From an uncultured Sinobacteraceae bacterium (GTDB taxonomy: Bacteria > Pseudomonadota > Gammaproteobacteria > Nevskiales > Nevskiaceae): a stretch of 64,000 nucleotides of DNA. A program made the position numbers and the translations under genes. The stretch is from the NCBI GenBank assembly GCA_903822975.1, contig CAIJRD010000002.1, positions 496,001 through 560,000 on the forward strand, read 5' to 3'. The first letter of the stretch is position 1. Each line of letters begins with the position of its first letter. Below, in pieces: positions 1-9,326 of the stretch. The notes beneath the pieces were generated by a model. It had not been told where the DNA came from, ran no database searches, and was given only the letters and a program-made list of their open reading frames with translations.

Positions 1-699
1 TCCAACGAAGTTCTTCGGCATGCCAGCACCTTTGGGCGGCGCCGACAGGCTCAGGCTCTGGCCATCGACATAGGCCGAATGCGGACTCAGGAAGAAGCGC
101 AGCGGGCCCGCCAGCGCTTTCTCGGCGCCACGCCCAACCTCGAGCAGATTGGCGGTCGCGCCGCGTTTGCCAATTTCCTTGCCGAGTGAGCGCATGAAGC
201 CGCGCAGAGCCGCATTGGCCGCAGCCGCGGCCGGCGTGCCGGCATCCGCCGGGTCGCGCGCGAGCAGGAGCACGCGCCCATTGGGCGGAATGCGCGCAAC
301 ACGGGGCTGGAGAAAATCGTAAAGCTGGCGCAGATCGTCGACCGACGCCAGACCGGTGCCGTCAAACACGAATGCGCTGGCGGCGGCGGCCTTGTCCTCA
401 GGCCCGCCCTCGGTTTTCACGGCGATGCCCGCCGCGCCGGCTGCTGCGCGGATATCGGCAAGCGTTGGGTGATCGGCGACCACGCGCACGGTGGCGCCGG
501 CCTCGTGCAGTGCGGCCAGCAGCGCCGGGGCGAGTTCACCGCCGCGCGAAAGGCCGAACAACACATTCTGTTCACTCAGCGGCTGCGGCAAATAGCCCGA
601 TTTCGCCCGCTGCAGCCGGGGCGGCTTCGGCAGTCCGAAGGTATCAGCCAGGGCGCGCCCAAAGGCTGAATGAGTGAACTCAAGATAGCGATCGCTCAT
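1..699 (-). CDS. High-molecular-weight 3-oxoacyl-ACP reductase (FabG4-like), N-terminal 233 residues only
   Basis: The reading frame starts at the ATG at 699 and runs without a stop to the window edge, so only the N-terminal part is present. It opens with MSDRYLEFTHSAFG and contains GFMRSLGKEIGKRG and SAYVDGQSLSL. These are landmarks of the degenerate first Rossmann half found in long (about 450 aa) FabG proteins, where a catalytic SDR half follows. That catalytic half must lie outside the window. Family knowledge: HMW FabGs reduce 3-oxoacyl-ACP or -CoA thioesters with NAD(P)H and often sit beside acyl-CoA metabolism genes. The gene is transcribed away from the rest of the window; 242 bp separate it from the next plus-strand ORF. 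Family call is fairly firm; exact substrate unknown. Confidence 0.8.
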   Translation of the reverse strand, partial: MSDRYLEFTHSAFGRALADTFGLPKPPRLQRAKSGYLPQPLSEQNVLFGLSRGGELAPALLAALHEAGATVRVVADHPTLADIRAAAGAAGIAVKTEGGPEDKAAAASAFVFDGTGLASVDDLRQLYDFLQPRVARIPPNGRVLLLARDPADAGTPAAAAANAALRGFMRSLGKEIGKRGATANLLEVGRGAEKALAGPLRFFLSPHSAYVDGQSLSLSAPPKGAGMPKNFVG

Positions 700-940
700 G
701 AAAACTCCAAATACAATAGATAATTTATGAAGAATCGAAATTTAGGCCGGCATTATCGCAGCCCCGCCCAGGACGCGACAGTGCGTGCCGGCCGGCCGAA
801 CCGGCAATGACCGCAGGGACAGCGCCGGCCGTTTCTGCGGTTGACGACCACGCGCCGGGTTCCGCATAGTCGGATTACGACGTGTCATCTGACTGTAACC
901 GTGACCGCGTGTTTGTTTCGGCGCTCGGGAGAAGTAAGCA

Positions 941-1216
941 ATGAAAAACGATTGGTTCGTGACCGGAATCGCGGTCACTTCCTTGGTTGCGGCATTCGGC
1001 GTGGCACGTGTATTCGGTGACGGTTTCTCGCACCATTCATCCAATGCCTCGCTCAACCACAATAGCGCGCGCCAGCGGATGGCACAGATGGTCGCGCGAA
1101 CCGCCGCACGAAGCGCAGCCCAGACGACTCGAGCCTTGGTGCTGGCGACAGAGTCAGCTGACGATGAACTGGGCAGGTCGACCACGGCTTCCGGCGAACT
1201 CGGCGCTCAGCCCTAA
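941..1216 (+). CDS. Small hypothetical protein with one N-terminal membrane segment
   Basis: A 91-residue ORF with a GGGAGAAG ribosome-binding sequence six bases before its ATG. Residues about 5-26 are hydrophobic (WFVTGIAVTSLVAAFG), which would make a signal anchor. The rest is rich in Ala, Arg, Ser and Thr and has no motif I recognise. The opposite strand carries a competing ORF of 147 codons with arginine-rich, shadow-like composition, so this strand is preferred. Function unknown; it could still be a chance ORF. Confidence 0.4.
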   Translation: MKNDWFVTGIAVTSLVAAFGVARVFGDGFSHHSSNASLNHNSARQRMAQMVARTAARSAAQTTRALVLATESADDELGRSTTASGELGAQP

Positions 1217-1371
1217 TCGCAACGCTGTCGCGGCTGCTCCGATTTGCATAAACTCCACCGGCGGACACTGACCGCCAGTTCGCGGCGTGGGCGTCGCGAC
1301 TCGCGTCATGCAATCGCGCCGCATCACCCGAACGCAGTTCCAATAAAACCGACGCCAGGAGCACAGGCCAC

Positions 1372-1458
1372 ATGAGTTTCTCCCGCATCTTCATTTTCCT
1401 GGTCTTCACCGCAGCGGCGGTGTCCCTCGGTCTGTTCGTGCTTGGATTGATCAAGTGA
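1372..1458 (+). CDS. 28-residue hydrophobic micro-protein preceding the Ig-like protein
   Basis: ATG at 1372 is preceded by AGGAG about 11 bases upstream. The product starts MSFSRIFIFLV and is a single membrane-spanning helix ending in Ile-Lys. Its TGA overlaps the GTG start of the next gene (GTGA, 1455-1458), which implies translational coupling. The next protein begins with the same MSFSRI and a similar hydrophobic stretch, as if the N-terminal membrane segment had been duplicated. No known family; the support is ribosome-binding site, overlap and the shared N terminus. Confidence 0.45.
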   Translation: MSFSRIFIFLVFTAAAVSLGLFVLGLIK

Positions 1459-2528
1459 GCTTCTCGCGCATTGCAGCCGCGGTCGTCGTCACCGCCGTGG
1501 TGGTGTATTTCGGTCTGACGCTGATCCTTCCGCACACCAAAGTGGAGCCCAGTCTCGCCGGCGGACCCTCGCCCGACGAAGTCTTCAATTCCAGCACCTC
1601 TGCAACACCGCCTGCGGCGAGCGAACCGGCTGCGCCTTCGAACCAGCCAACTGCAGACGCAACCCAGGCCGCCGCGCCAGCGACCAGCGACAGTTCGGCG
1701 AATGCGTCCGCCGCCGCCAGCGCTCCGCCTGCCGATTCGACTTCCGATTCGACTGCCGCCGCACCGGCGAGCAGCGCCGACACATCGACCGCAACGACTG
1801 CCGCAAGCGCAACCGAAGGCGGCGACAGCGGCCGGACCCTGAGCGAGGCCGAAGCGCGCAAGATCGCGGAAGACGTCGGCCGCAAGGTTGCCACGCAGGT
1901 CGCGCAGCAATTGATGGCGCAGCAAGCCGGCAAGCCCGCAACCGGTGAGGCTGCGCCGGCGGTCAGCGACGAAGAAGTGCGCCGAATCGCGCAGTCCGAA
2001 GTCAGCAAGGCGGTGGCCAGCGAACCGTCTGCCGCCTCCAGCAACGCACCTGCGGAGACTTCGACTGCGACTTCGACCGAGGCCGCCGCACCCAAGCCCG
2101 CCAAGCAGCGGCCGGCTAAGACCACCGGTGAAGCGCCGAAGGTAGTCGCGAGCAGCACGCCCGCACCGAAAAAGGCGAAGAGTTCGACAACGGCCGGCGC
2201 CAGCGGTGGCGCGTGGTGGTCGTCGGTCAGCTCGCCAGGCAGTGGTCAGCTTGGCATGACGTACGCCGGTGAAGCGGCGTCGACACGTGCGATCGCGCTG
2301 CTGTTCACCGCCCCGTTTGCCGATGCCAGCGCTGGCGCCCACATCAAGGTGCAGAGCGCCAACGGCAAGACCGTTCCGGCGAACTGGACCTTGGCGCCGA
2401 ATCCGAAAATGCTGGTGCTGCATGTTGCCGAGGCCGGCCGCTACACCGTCACCGTCGGTGCCGATGTCGCGGACAGCCGTGGCGAAAAGCTCGGCACCTC
2501 GGTTCACGGCGCCGTCGTCGTGCATTGA
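1455..2528 (+). CDS. Membrane-anchored Ala/Ser/Pro-rich protein with C-terminal Ig-like domain
   Basis: A GTG-started 357-residue protein. Residues 1-26 form an uncleaved membrane anchor (MSFSRIAAAVVVTAVVV...). Residues about 45-235 are low complexity (Ala, Ser, Thr, Pro) with one helical stretch (LSEAEARKIAEDVGRKVA and a similar second copy SDEEVRRIAQSEVSKAVA). Residues about 245-357 have alternating hydrophobic beta-strand character with an Ig-like look (AIALLFTAPFADASAG, GRYTVTVGADVADSRG). The layout suggests an inner-membrane anchor, a periplasmic spacer and a small beta-sandwich. I do not recognise a named family. It is coupled to the preceding micro-protein. Function unknown. Confidence 0.6.
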   Translation: MSFSRIAAAVVVTAVVVYFGLTLILPHTKVEPSLAGGPSPDEVFNSSTSATPPAASEPAAPSNQPTADATQAAAPATSDSSANASAAASAPPADSTSDSTAAAPASSADTSTATTAASATEGGDSGRTLSEAEARKIAEDVGRKVATQVAQQLMAQQAGKPATGEAAPAVSDEEVRRIAQSEVSKAVASEPSAASSNAPAETSTATSTEAAAPKPAKQRPAKTTGEAPKVVASSTPAPKKAKSSTTAGASGGAWWSSVSSPGSGQLGMTYAGEAASTRAIALLFTAPFADASAGAHIKVQSANGKTVPANWTLAPNPKMLVLHVAEAGRYTVTVGADVADSRGEKLGTSVHGAVVVH

Positions 2529-2585
2529 TCGACATGGCGTTGCGGCGCCGTCGTCGGATCACTCGGTCGCCAACGCCGGCTGAAG

Positions 2586-3668
2586 ATGTCTGAGCCCACC
2601 GCCGCTGTGGTCGATTCGCCGGGTCGCGTGCGTGAAGAAAACGCATTCGATCCGGCGACCATCCTGCCGTTCCTGCAGTCGCAGATCGCCGACCTGCCCG
2701 AGGGTCCCCTGCAGCTGCAGCAGTTCCAGGGCGGCGCATCCAACCTGACCTACCAACTCACCATCGGCTCGCGTGAGTTGATCCTGCGGCGTCCGCCGGC
2801 GGGCACCAAGGCAAAAAGCGCACACGATATGGGCCGCGAAGTGCGCGTGCTCAGTGCGCTTGCGCCGCACTTTCCGTGTCCGCGCCCGCTGGCCTACTGT
2901 GAGGATGAGAGCCTGATCGGCTCGAGTTTCTTCGTCATGGAGAAAGTCGGCGGCATCATCCTGCGGCGCGATCCGCCGGCCGGCACGGTCATCGCGGCGA
3001 CACGCGCACGGCAGCTGTGCCTGAATTTATTCGACACGCTGCTGCGCTTGCACAGCCTCGATTACGCAGCGATCGGGCTCGGCGATCTCGGACGTCCTCA
3101 GGGCTACGTCGAGCGCCAAGTCAACGGCTGGTGTGAGCGATTTGGCAAAGCCTGGACCGATGATGTTCCGCGCTGCGAGTCGCTGATGAGCTGGCTCAAG
3201 CAGCACATGCCGCCGGACTCGCCACGTCCCGGACTGATCCACAACGATTACCGCTTCGACAACGTCGTGTTGTCGCCGCAGGACGGCACCCGCATCATCG
3301 GCGTGCTCGACTGGGAAATGTGCACGATCGGCGATCCATTAATGGACCTTGGCAGCACCCTGGCCTATTGGGTGCAGGCCGACGATCCCGCCGCAATGCA
3401 GACCGTACGCATGCAGCCGAGCAACCTGCCCGGCATGCTGAGCCGCGACGAAATCGTTCGGCACTATTGCGAGCGCAGCGGGCGCGAGCTCGACAATTAC
3501 GACTTCTACTACGTGTTCGGTCTGTTTCGTCTGGCCGTTATCGCGCAGCAGATCTATTACCGCTACAAGCACGGCCAGAGTCGCAATCCTCGCTTTGCGG
3601 CCTTCGGCCTGTTCGTCGGTGTGCTGGCGTCGCTGAGTGAACGAATCATTCAGAAAAGCACGTTATAG
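2586..3668 (+). CDS. APH/ACAD10-type phosphotransferase family protein
   Basis: A 360-residue aminoglycoside-phosphotransferase-fold protein. The catalytic loop HNDYRFDN (His219, Asp221, Asn226) and the metal-binding GVLDWEMCTIGDP (Asp242) are present, and the N-terminal lobe has QFQGGASNLTYQL. It matches the family related to the kinase domain of eukaryotic ACAD10/11, which occurs in bacteria beside acyl-CoA dehydrogenases and SDRs. There it is thought to phosphorylate hydroxyacyl-CoA intermediates; this is family knowledge and not shown here. The next gene is an SDR on the same strand, consistent with 4-hydroxy-acid or branched acyl degradation. The usual acyl-CoA dehydrogenase partner is not in the window. 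Confidence 0.85.
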   Translation: MSEPTAAVVDSPGRVREENAFDPATILPFLQSQIADLPEGPLQLQQFQGGASNLTYQLTIGSRELILRRPPAGTKAKSAHDMGREVRVLSALAPHFPCPRPLAYCEDESLIGSSFFVMEKVGGIILRRDPPAGTVIAATRARQLCLNLFDTLLRLHSLDYAAIGLGDLGRPQGYVERQVNGWCERFGKAWTDDVPRCESLMSWLKQHMPPDSPRPGLIHNDYRFDNVVLSPQDGTRIIGVLDWEMCTIGDPLMDLGSTLAYWVQADDPAAMQTVRMQPSNLPGMLSRDEIVRHYCERSGRELDNYDFYYVFGLFRLAVIAQQIYYRYKHGQSRNPRFAAFGLFVGVLASLSERIIQKSTL

Positions 3669-3863
3669 TCGCCGGCCAATTCGCGGCCCAAGCACTCGCG
3701 TAATCTCGTTTTTGAAATTAGTTTTCGAAATTCGTTTTTTAAATCAGCCTGGGATTTCCGCAACGCAATGAACTCCGCCGATGTTCGCTGCGCGGGCAGC
3801 GGCGACGTCTTCGCATTCAATTGATTCAAGTTCAAGCACAATCTCGACGAGGAGACAGCATTC

Positions 3864-4640
3864 ATGGCCACTCAATTATTCGACCTAACCGGACGCGTCG
3901 CGCTGATCACCGGCGCATCACGCGGCATCGGTCGCGCCACCGCTGAACTGCTGGCCGGTCAGGGCGCGCATGTGATCGTGTCATCGCGCAAACAGGAGGA
4001 TCTCGATGCGGTGGCCGCCTCGATCATCGCCGCAGGCGGCAAAGCCACCGCGATCGCCGCGCATCAGGGCGAGTCGGCTGCACTGAAAAACCTGATCGCC
4101 GAAATCAGCACGCAGTTCGGTCGCCTCGATATTCTGGTCAACAACGCCGCGACCAATCCCTACTTCGGCCACATCTCCGATACCGACGCCGGCATGATCG
4201 ACAAGACCCTGCAGGTCAACATCAAGGGCTACTTCGAGTTATCGGCGCTCGCCAGCAAGTTGATGAAAAAAGGCGGCGGCGGTTCGATCATCAACATCGC
4301 TTCGATCAATGGCGTGCGACCCGGCATGTTCCAGGGTATCTATTCAATCACCAAGGCGGCGGTGATCAACATGACGCTGGCATTCGCCAAGGAATGCGCG
4401 CCCTGGAAAGTGCGCGTGAATGCCGTGCTGCCGGGACTCACCGACACCAAGTTCGCCTCCGCGCTGACCAAGAACGAGCAGATCCTGAAGACCGCACTCC
4501 AAAGCATTCCCTTGGGTCGCGTCGCGCAGCCGGCCGAAATCGCACCGGCGATCCTGTTCCTCGCCTCGGACGCGGCAAGCTACGTGACCGGCACGACACT
4601 GACGGTCGATGGCGGCTTCCTCGCCGGAGGATTGGCTTAA
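3864..4640 (+). CDS. Short-chain dehydrogenase/reductase (SDR)
   Basis: 258 residues, typical of classical SDRs. The cofactor motif TGASRGIG is at residues 16-23, followed by NNAA, a Ser in IINIASINGV and the catalytic pair YSITK. The C terminus has the common TLTVDGGFLAGG ending. A strong GAGGAG ribosome-binding site lies just before the ATG. Its position after the ACAD10-like kinase suggests an acyl-CoA or alcohol substrate. Substrate not deducible. The 195 bp before it (3669-3863) are AT-rich with oligo-T runs and may hold a terminator/promoter. Confidence 0.85.
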   Translation: MATQLFDLTGRVALITGASRGIGRATAELLAGQGAHVIVSSRKQEDLDAVAASIIAAGGKATAIAAHQGESAALKNLIAEISTQFGRLDILVNNAATNPYFGHISDTDAGMIDKTLQVNIKGYFELSALASKLMKKGGGGSIINIASINGVRPGMFQGIYSITKAAVINMTLAFAKECAPWKVRVNAVLPGLTDTKFASALTKNEQILKTALQSIPLGRVAQPAEIAPAILFLASDAASYVTGTTLTVDGGFLAGGLA

Positions 4641-4716
4641 GTCGCGATTTGCGTCATTGTCGGAGCGTGCAGAACCGCGAGCCCCATCGCGGCACACGAT
4701 ATCGAGGAGCACAGCA

Positions 4717-5505
4717 ATGCCCTATGCGAGCCTGCGCGGCCAGGAAATCTTCTACGAGGATAGTGGCGGCGACGGTCCAGCGATCGTGTTCTCGCATGGC
4801 CTGCTGATGGATCACGAAATGTTCGCGCCGCAGGTAGCCGCACTGCGTGCGCGCTACCGCTGCATTGCCTGGGACGAGCGCGGCCATGGCCGCACGGCGG
4901 GCGAGCACATCGCGCCGTTCAGCTACTACGACTCGGCGGACGATCTCGCCGCGCTGCTGCAGCTGCTGGGCATCAAGCGCGCGGTGCTGGCCGGCATGTC
5001 GCAGGGCGGTTATCTGTCACTGCGCTGCGCGCTGACGCATCCCGATCTCGTGCAGGCCTTGATTCTGATCGATACGCAGGCCTTGCCGGAGGATCCGCAG
5101 AAGATGCCGGGCTACAAGGCGATGCTTGAGCAATGGGCCGCCGAGGGTCTCAGCGATGCGACCGCCGGCATCATCGAGCACATCATTCTTGGCGACGGCT
5201 GGGAGGGTGCCGCGGCTTGGAAGGCGAAGTGGAAACAAGTACAGCCACACAACCTGCTCGCGAGTTTCACAACGCTGGGCAGTCGCGACGACATCAGCGA
5301 ACGGATCGCGTCGATTCACGTCCCCGCGCTGGTGATCCACGGCGATCAAGACGTCGCCATCGAACTCGACCGTGCGCGGCAGATGGCGCAGACGCTGCCG
5401 GATGCGCAGCTGGTCGTCGTCAGTGGCGGCGGGCATGCGTCGAATCTGACGCATGCCGATGTCGTCACGCCGGCGATCGTCAAATTCCTCGACCGGCTGC
5501 AATAG
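4717..5505 (+). CDS. Alpha/beta hydrolase
   Basis: The ATG at 4717 is chosen because GAGGAG precedes it and the family N terminus (MPYASLRGQEIFYED) starts there; an in-frame start at 4609 would run back into the SDR gene. The 262-residue product has the nucleophile elbow GMSQGG, an acid in IHGDQDVAIE and the catalytic histidine in GGGHASNL, with oxyanion region FSHGLLMDH. It is closest in look to 3-oxoadipate enol-lactonase/haloperoxidase-type hydrolases. Substrate unknown. It is co-directional with the SDR, 76 bp downstream. Confidence 0.85.
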   Translation: MPYASLRGQEIFYEDSGGDGPAIVFSHGLLMDHEMFAPQVAALRARYRCIAWDERGHGRTAGEHIAPFSYYDSADDLAALLQLLGIKRAVLAGMSQGGYLSLRCALTHPDLVQALILIDTQALPEDPQKMPGYKAMLEQWAAEGLSDATAGIIEHIILGDGWEGAAAWKAKWKQVQPHNLLASFTTLGSRDDISERIASIHVPALVIHGDQDVAIELDRARQMAQTLPDAQLVVVSGGGHASNLTHADVVTPAIVKFLDRLQ

Positions 5506-5676
5506 TCCGCAGCCGACGGACAGCGTCGGAATCGACGGCCCTCGCGCGCTTCATCGCGAGAATGCGAATTGCCGTCGATTAGACCTGAATTTGCGAGGCG
5601 TGCTTCGTCATCTCAATACCGACACAATCAAATCCCGCTCGCCTCGGTTTCGCGCCCGACACCGAGCCCCGAGCAA

Positions 5677-7020
5677 CTAAAAGGCAGCGACAATCACGCC
5701 GATCGTGGCCGCAACCATCACGGCAGTTGCCAACCAGCCGACCATCCGCAATCCGCCCGGCAAGCGAAACGAGCCCATCGCAGGTGCGTGCGTGGACAGG
5801 TGCATCATCATGATCATCACCGGCACCGCGACGATACAGTTCACCACTGCGCACCAGAACAAAGCTTTGATCGGATCGATCGCGCTGAAGTTGAGCGCAC
5901 CGCCGACGACGGTCGCGGCAGCGATCGTTGCGTAGAACGCCTTGGCCCGCCCGAGCTTGCGTGCAAGGCCTACCGGCCAACCGCGCAGTTCGCCCAGCGC
6001 ATACGCGGCCGAACCGCCCAGCACCGGCAGGGCGAGCAGCCCGGTGCCGATGATGCCGAGCGCGAAAACCAGAAATACCCAGCGTCCCGCGATCGGACGC
6101 AGTGCCTCGGCTGCTTGCGCCGACGTCTGGATATCGGTGATGCCGTGTGCATGCAGCGTTGCAGCGGTGGTCAGCACGATGAACAGCGCGACGACATTGG
6201 AAAGTCCCATGCCGAGATACGTATCCCAGCGAATGCGGCTGAATTCGGCTTGCGCCGGCGCCGGTCGCTGCGTCAAGGCAAGTGTGTGTGGCGATTCGTG
6301 CATCCCCTCCACTTCCTGCTCGGCTTGCCAGAAAAACAGATAGGGGCTGATTGTCGTTCCGAGAATCGCAGCGACCGTGGTGACGTAGCCTGCACTCCAA
6401 CTCAGATGCGGGAACACCAGCCGCTGCGCCACCGTCGCCCAAGGCAAATGCACCACCAGTGCGGCACCGACGTAAGCAAACAAGGACAGGCTCAGCCACT
6501 TCAACACCGATACATAGCGCGAGTAGCGCAGAAACACTTCCAGCAAAACCGAAATCACCGCGAACATTGCCACGTAGAGCAGCTGCGATCCGCCAATCAA
6601 CAATTGCAAGGCCGCCGCCATCGCACCGAGATCGGCGCCGAGATTGATCGTATTGGCCAGCACCAGAAGGAAGATCAGCATGTAGACCAAGAGCGGCGGA
6701 TAGTGGCGCTTGAGATTGCCTGCGAGCCCACGACCGGTGACGCGCCCGATGCGTGCACTGATCTCCTGAATCGCGCACATCAAGGGCCAACTGGCGATCA
6801 GCGTCCAACCCAGGTCGAAGCCAAACTGGGCGCCGGCCTGCGAATACGTCGCAATGCCGCTGGGATCGTCGTCCGAGGCACCGGTGATCAATCCCGGACC
6901 CAGCACCTGCAGCAGCTTGGGACGCACAGGTTGTTTGACGTCGGCGCTGGCGACCGCGTCCGCTGCAGCGATCGAGTGATCGAGCGTCAACTCGCGCGCA
7001 TCCTTCGGTTGCATCGTCAT
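5677..7020 (-). CDS. NRAMP-superfamily transporter with non-canonical metal-site motifs
   Basis: A 447-residue integral membrane protein of about 11 segments. It aligns by eye with NRAMP/MntH proteins (LGPGLITGASDDDPSG in TM1, ILGTTISPYLFFWQ in TM6). Canonical Mn/Fe transporters have DPGN in TM1 and an (A)MPH motif in TM6; here they read DPSG and ISPY, so the methionine and histidine region differs. Substrate specificity is therefore open and need not be Mn2+ or Fe2+. Start: ATG at 7020 is preferred to 7113, whose extra 31 residues look non-native; the ribosome-binding site is weak. It is convergent with the upstream hydrolase and divergent from the acyl-CoA ligase. Confidence 0.85.
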   Translation of the reverse strand: MTMQPKDARELTLDHSIAAADAVASADVKQPVRPKLLQVLGPGLITGASDDDPSGIATYSQAGAQFGFDLGWTLIASWPLMCAIQEISARIGRVTGRGLAGNLKRHYPPLLVYMLIFLLVLANTINLGADLGAMAAALQLLIGGSQLLYVAMFAVISVLLEVFLRYSRYVSVLKWLSLSLFAYVGAALVVHLPWATVAQRLVFPHLSWSAGYVTTVAAILGTTISPYLFFWQAEQEVEGMHESPHTLALTQRPAPAQAEFSRIRWDTYLGMGLSNVVALFIVLTTAATLHAHGITDIQTSAQAAEALRPIAGRWVFLVFALGIIGTGLLALPVLGGSAAYALGELRGWPVGLARKLGRAKAFYATIAAATVVGGALNFSAIDPIKALFWCAVVNCIVAVPVMIMMMHLSTHAPAMGSFRLPGGLRMVGWLATAVMVAATIGVIVAAF

Positions 7021-7270
7021 CTCGGCAGAATCGTCAGCATGATCGAGCAGGGTCCGCTGTCTGTGGGCGCACCAATGCCGTCGCGCGCACCGGGTAAATT
7101 GAAGCTGCTGCACGGTAGCACGCGGACAAGTCCAAGCCTGCTCTTACACGCTGGCTGCAGACATGCCTAAAATCACCCACATCAAACGGCACTGCGCGTG
7201 AACACGTCGTCAGGCGACGCGTCGCTCGCAAAAAATCAAAGGCCGCGCCGTTCAACCGAGGAGTGACTGC

Positions 7271-8920
7271 TTGCACGCGTACGATCCGATCGTCAAAACC
7301 CCTTCCGCCTACGACTTCCAGTTGTTGATCAAACAGCTGCTGATCACGCCGGTCGCACGCGCCACGCAAAACCAGATCGTCTACAAGGATCAGGTCCGCT
7401 TCGGCTATCCGAAACTGATCGAGCGCATCAACCGGCTCGCTGGCGCGCTCACCGCGGTGGGTGCTGGGCCTGGCGACACCGTCGCGGTGATGGACTGGGA
7501 CAGTCACCGTTATCTTGAAGCCTACTTCGCGATACCGATGCTCGGCTGCGTGCTGCAGACGGCCAATGTACGGCTATCGCCCGAGCAATTGCTGTATACG
7601 CTGAATCACGCCGGCGCCAGCATCATTCTGGTGAATGCCGAATTTTTGCCGCTGCTCGAGTCGCTGCAAGACAAACTCGAGACGGCGAAGACCTTCATCC
7701 TGATCGATGAAGCCAACAGCAAGCCGGTGACGCCGATCCCGTTCGCTGGCGAGTACGAGCAACTGCTGGCAAAGGCGCCGGCCCATTTCGAATTCGCCGA
7801 GTTCGATGAAAACACGCGTGCGACGACCTTCTACACCTCCGGCACTACCGGCCTGCCCAAAGGCGTCTACTACAGCCATCGGCAGATCGTGTTGAACACG
7901 ATGGCGACACTCGCCACCTTCGGCACCAACGCGAGCCAGGGGCGCCTGCACAACGAAGACGTCTACATGCCGATCACGCCGCTGTTTCACGTGCATGGCT
8001 GGGGTATGCCTTATGCGGCCACGCTGTTGGGACTCAAGCAGGTCTATCCCGGACGTTACGTGCCAGATCAATTGATCAAGCTGATTCGCGACGAGCAGGT
8101 CACGTTCACACATGGCGTACCGACCGTGCTGCACATGTTGATGAACTGTCCGCTGGCGGCACAGACCGATCTGAGCCGGCTGAAGATGCTGGTCGGCGGC
8201 TCGGCCTTGCCCAAGGGCCTGGCAAAGGTCGCGCTGTCGCGCGGGATCGATCTGACCATCGGCTACGGCATGTCGGAAACCGGGCCCATCCAGGTGACCA
8301 ACCAATTGCGTAGCGACGAACTCGGCGGCGATCTCGATCATCAGGCCGAGATGCGCACACGGCCGGGTCGCCCCGCCGTGCTGTGCGATGTACGCATCGC
8401 CGACGAGCAGATGAACCTGCTGCCACACGACGGTGTAGCCACCGGCGAAATCGTGTTCCGCTCGGCTTGGACCACGCAGGGTTACTACAAGAACGCCGAG
8501 ACCTCGGAAGCGCTGTGGAAAGGCGGCTGGATGCACTCCGGCGACATCGGCAGCTTCGGCACCGATGGCGTGCTGCGGATTAGCGATCGCGTCAAAGACG
8601 TGATCAAGACCGGCGGTGAATGGATCTCCTCGCTCGACCTCGAAGACCTGATCTCGCAGCACCCCGCCGTCAGCGAAGTGGCGGTGGTCGCGGTGAAGGA
8701 TGAGCGTTGGGGCGAACGGCCGATGGCGCTGATCGTGCCGCATGCCGCGCACAAGGAAACCGTGGACGCAGCGGCGATCCGATCGCATCTTCAAGTCCAT
8801 GCAGATGCCGGCACCATTTCGAAGTACGGCGTACCGGAGACGATCCATTTCGTCGATGCGCTGGAGAAGACCAGCGTCGGCAAACTCGACAAGAAGCTTC
8901 TGCGAACCAAGTACCCCTAG
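7271..8920 (+). CDS. Acyl-CoA synthetase (AMP-forming fatty-acid-CoA ligase)
   Basis: A 549-residue ANL-superfamily enzyme. The P-loop TSGTTGLPKGV, YGMSETGP, GWMHSGDIG, the hinge KDVIKTGGEWISS and the C-terminal catalytic lysine context KTSVGKLDKK are all present in order. It would activate a fatty or carboxylic acid to its CoA thioester through an acyl-adenylate. The start is TTG at 7271, supported by GAGGAG shortly upstream and by length. Medium- or long-chain substrate is likely from overall resemblance to the FadK/AlkK-like group, but this is inference. It stands alone, divergent from the NRAMP gene. Confidence 0.9.
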   Translation: MHAYDPIVKTPSAYDFQLLIKQLLITPVARATQNQIVYKDQVRFGYPKLIERINRLAGALTAVGAGPGDTVAVMDWDSHRYLEAYFAIPMLGCVLQTANVRLSPEQLLYTLNHAGASIILVNAEFLPLLESLQDKLETAKTFILIDEANSKPVTPIPFAGEYEQLLAKAPAHFEFAEFDENTRATTFYTSGTTGLPKGVYYSHRQIVLNTMATLATFGTNASQGRLHNEDVYMPITPLFHVHGWGMPYAATLLGLKQVYPGRYVPDQLIKLIRDEQVTFTHGVPTVLHMLMNCPLAAQTDLSRLKMLVGGSALPKGLAKVALSRGIDLTIGYGMSETGPIQVTNQLRSDELGGDLDHQAEMRTRPGRPAVLCDVRIADEQMNLLPHDGVATGEIVFRSAWTTQGYYKNAETSEALWKGGWMHSGDIGSFGTDGVLRISDRVKDVIKTGGEWISSLDLEDLISQHPAVSEVAVVAVKDERWGERPMALIVPHAAHKETVDAAAIRSHLQVHADAGTISKYGVPETIHFVDALEKTSVGKLDKKLLRTKYP

Positions 8921-9293
8921 TGCGACAGGCTCGGCCGTCGTGCTGCGTCTGAATTGCCGCGTTGTCCGCAGGATCGCGTCGGCGACGTAACAGCCGGCGC
9001 GGTTCGACACCGGCTTGTCACACCGAGGGCAGCTGGGACGGTGAGGCGATCGTCCCCGAGACTCTCGGCGATTGCGTTCAACTGGTGCGCGGGTGGCGGC
9101 TGAAACTTCCGCTGTGGCGGCTTCGACTGCTCGCAGCGAAGGCGACGCCCAACGTCGCGATAAAGACGTTCGTGTGCGCCGGCTGCGTCGATCAGCGCAC
9201 AGCCCGACTCATTCAACTGATTTGCGCGCGGGGGCCGAGAACCCGCGCGACAGCCCGCTACGTTTTCAGCAGCGTATGGGCTTGCGCTGTGAG
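8921..9293. other. Gene-free stretch between the convergent acyl-CoA ligase and SPOR genes
   Basis: About 370 bp with no ORF that looks natural on either strand; the ORFs present are arginine-rich shadow types. I see no tRNA, no clear rho-independent terminator and no attachment site. It ends in the 11-bp repeat array at 9294-9326. In related genomes cvpA and purF often follow dedD; they are not here, so this may be an old rearrangement junction. Confidence 0.5.
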
Positions 9294-9326
9294 CCTTCAG
9301 CGAACCTTCAGCGAACCTTCAGCGAA
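9294..9326. repeat. Three tandem copies of an 11-bp unit at the 3' end of the SPOR gene
   Basis: CCTTCAGCGAA is repeated exactly three times (9294-9304, 9305-9315, 9316-9326). The stop codon of the SPOR-domain gene (9319-9321) lies inside the third copy, so the array extends the gene end into non-coding DNA. Confidence 0.9.

Noticed and set aside
742..1185. 147-codon minus-strand ORF overlapping the small ORF at 941
   Set aside because: No ribosome-binding site or motif; the plus-strand ORF has both a good site and a plausible membrane segment.
5569..7170. 533-codon plus-strand ORF opposite the NRAMP gene
   Set aside because: Its translation is Arg/His/Gln-rich with no motif, while the minus strand gives a clear membrane transporter. 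It is a high-GC shadow ORF.
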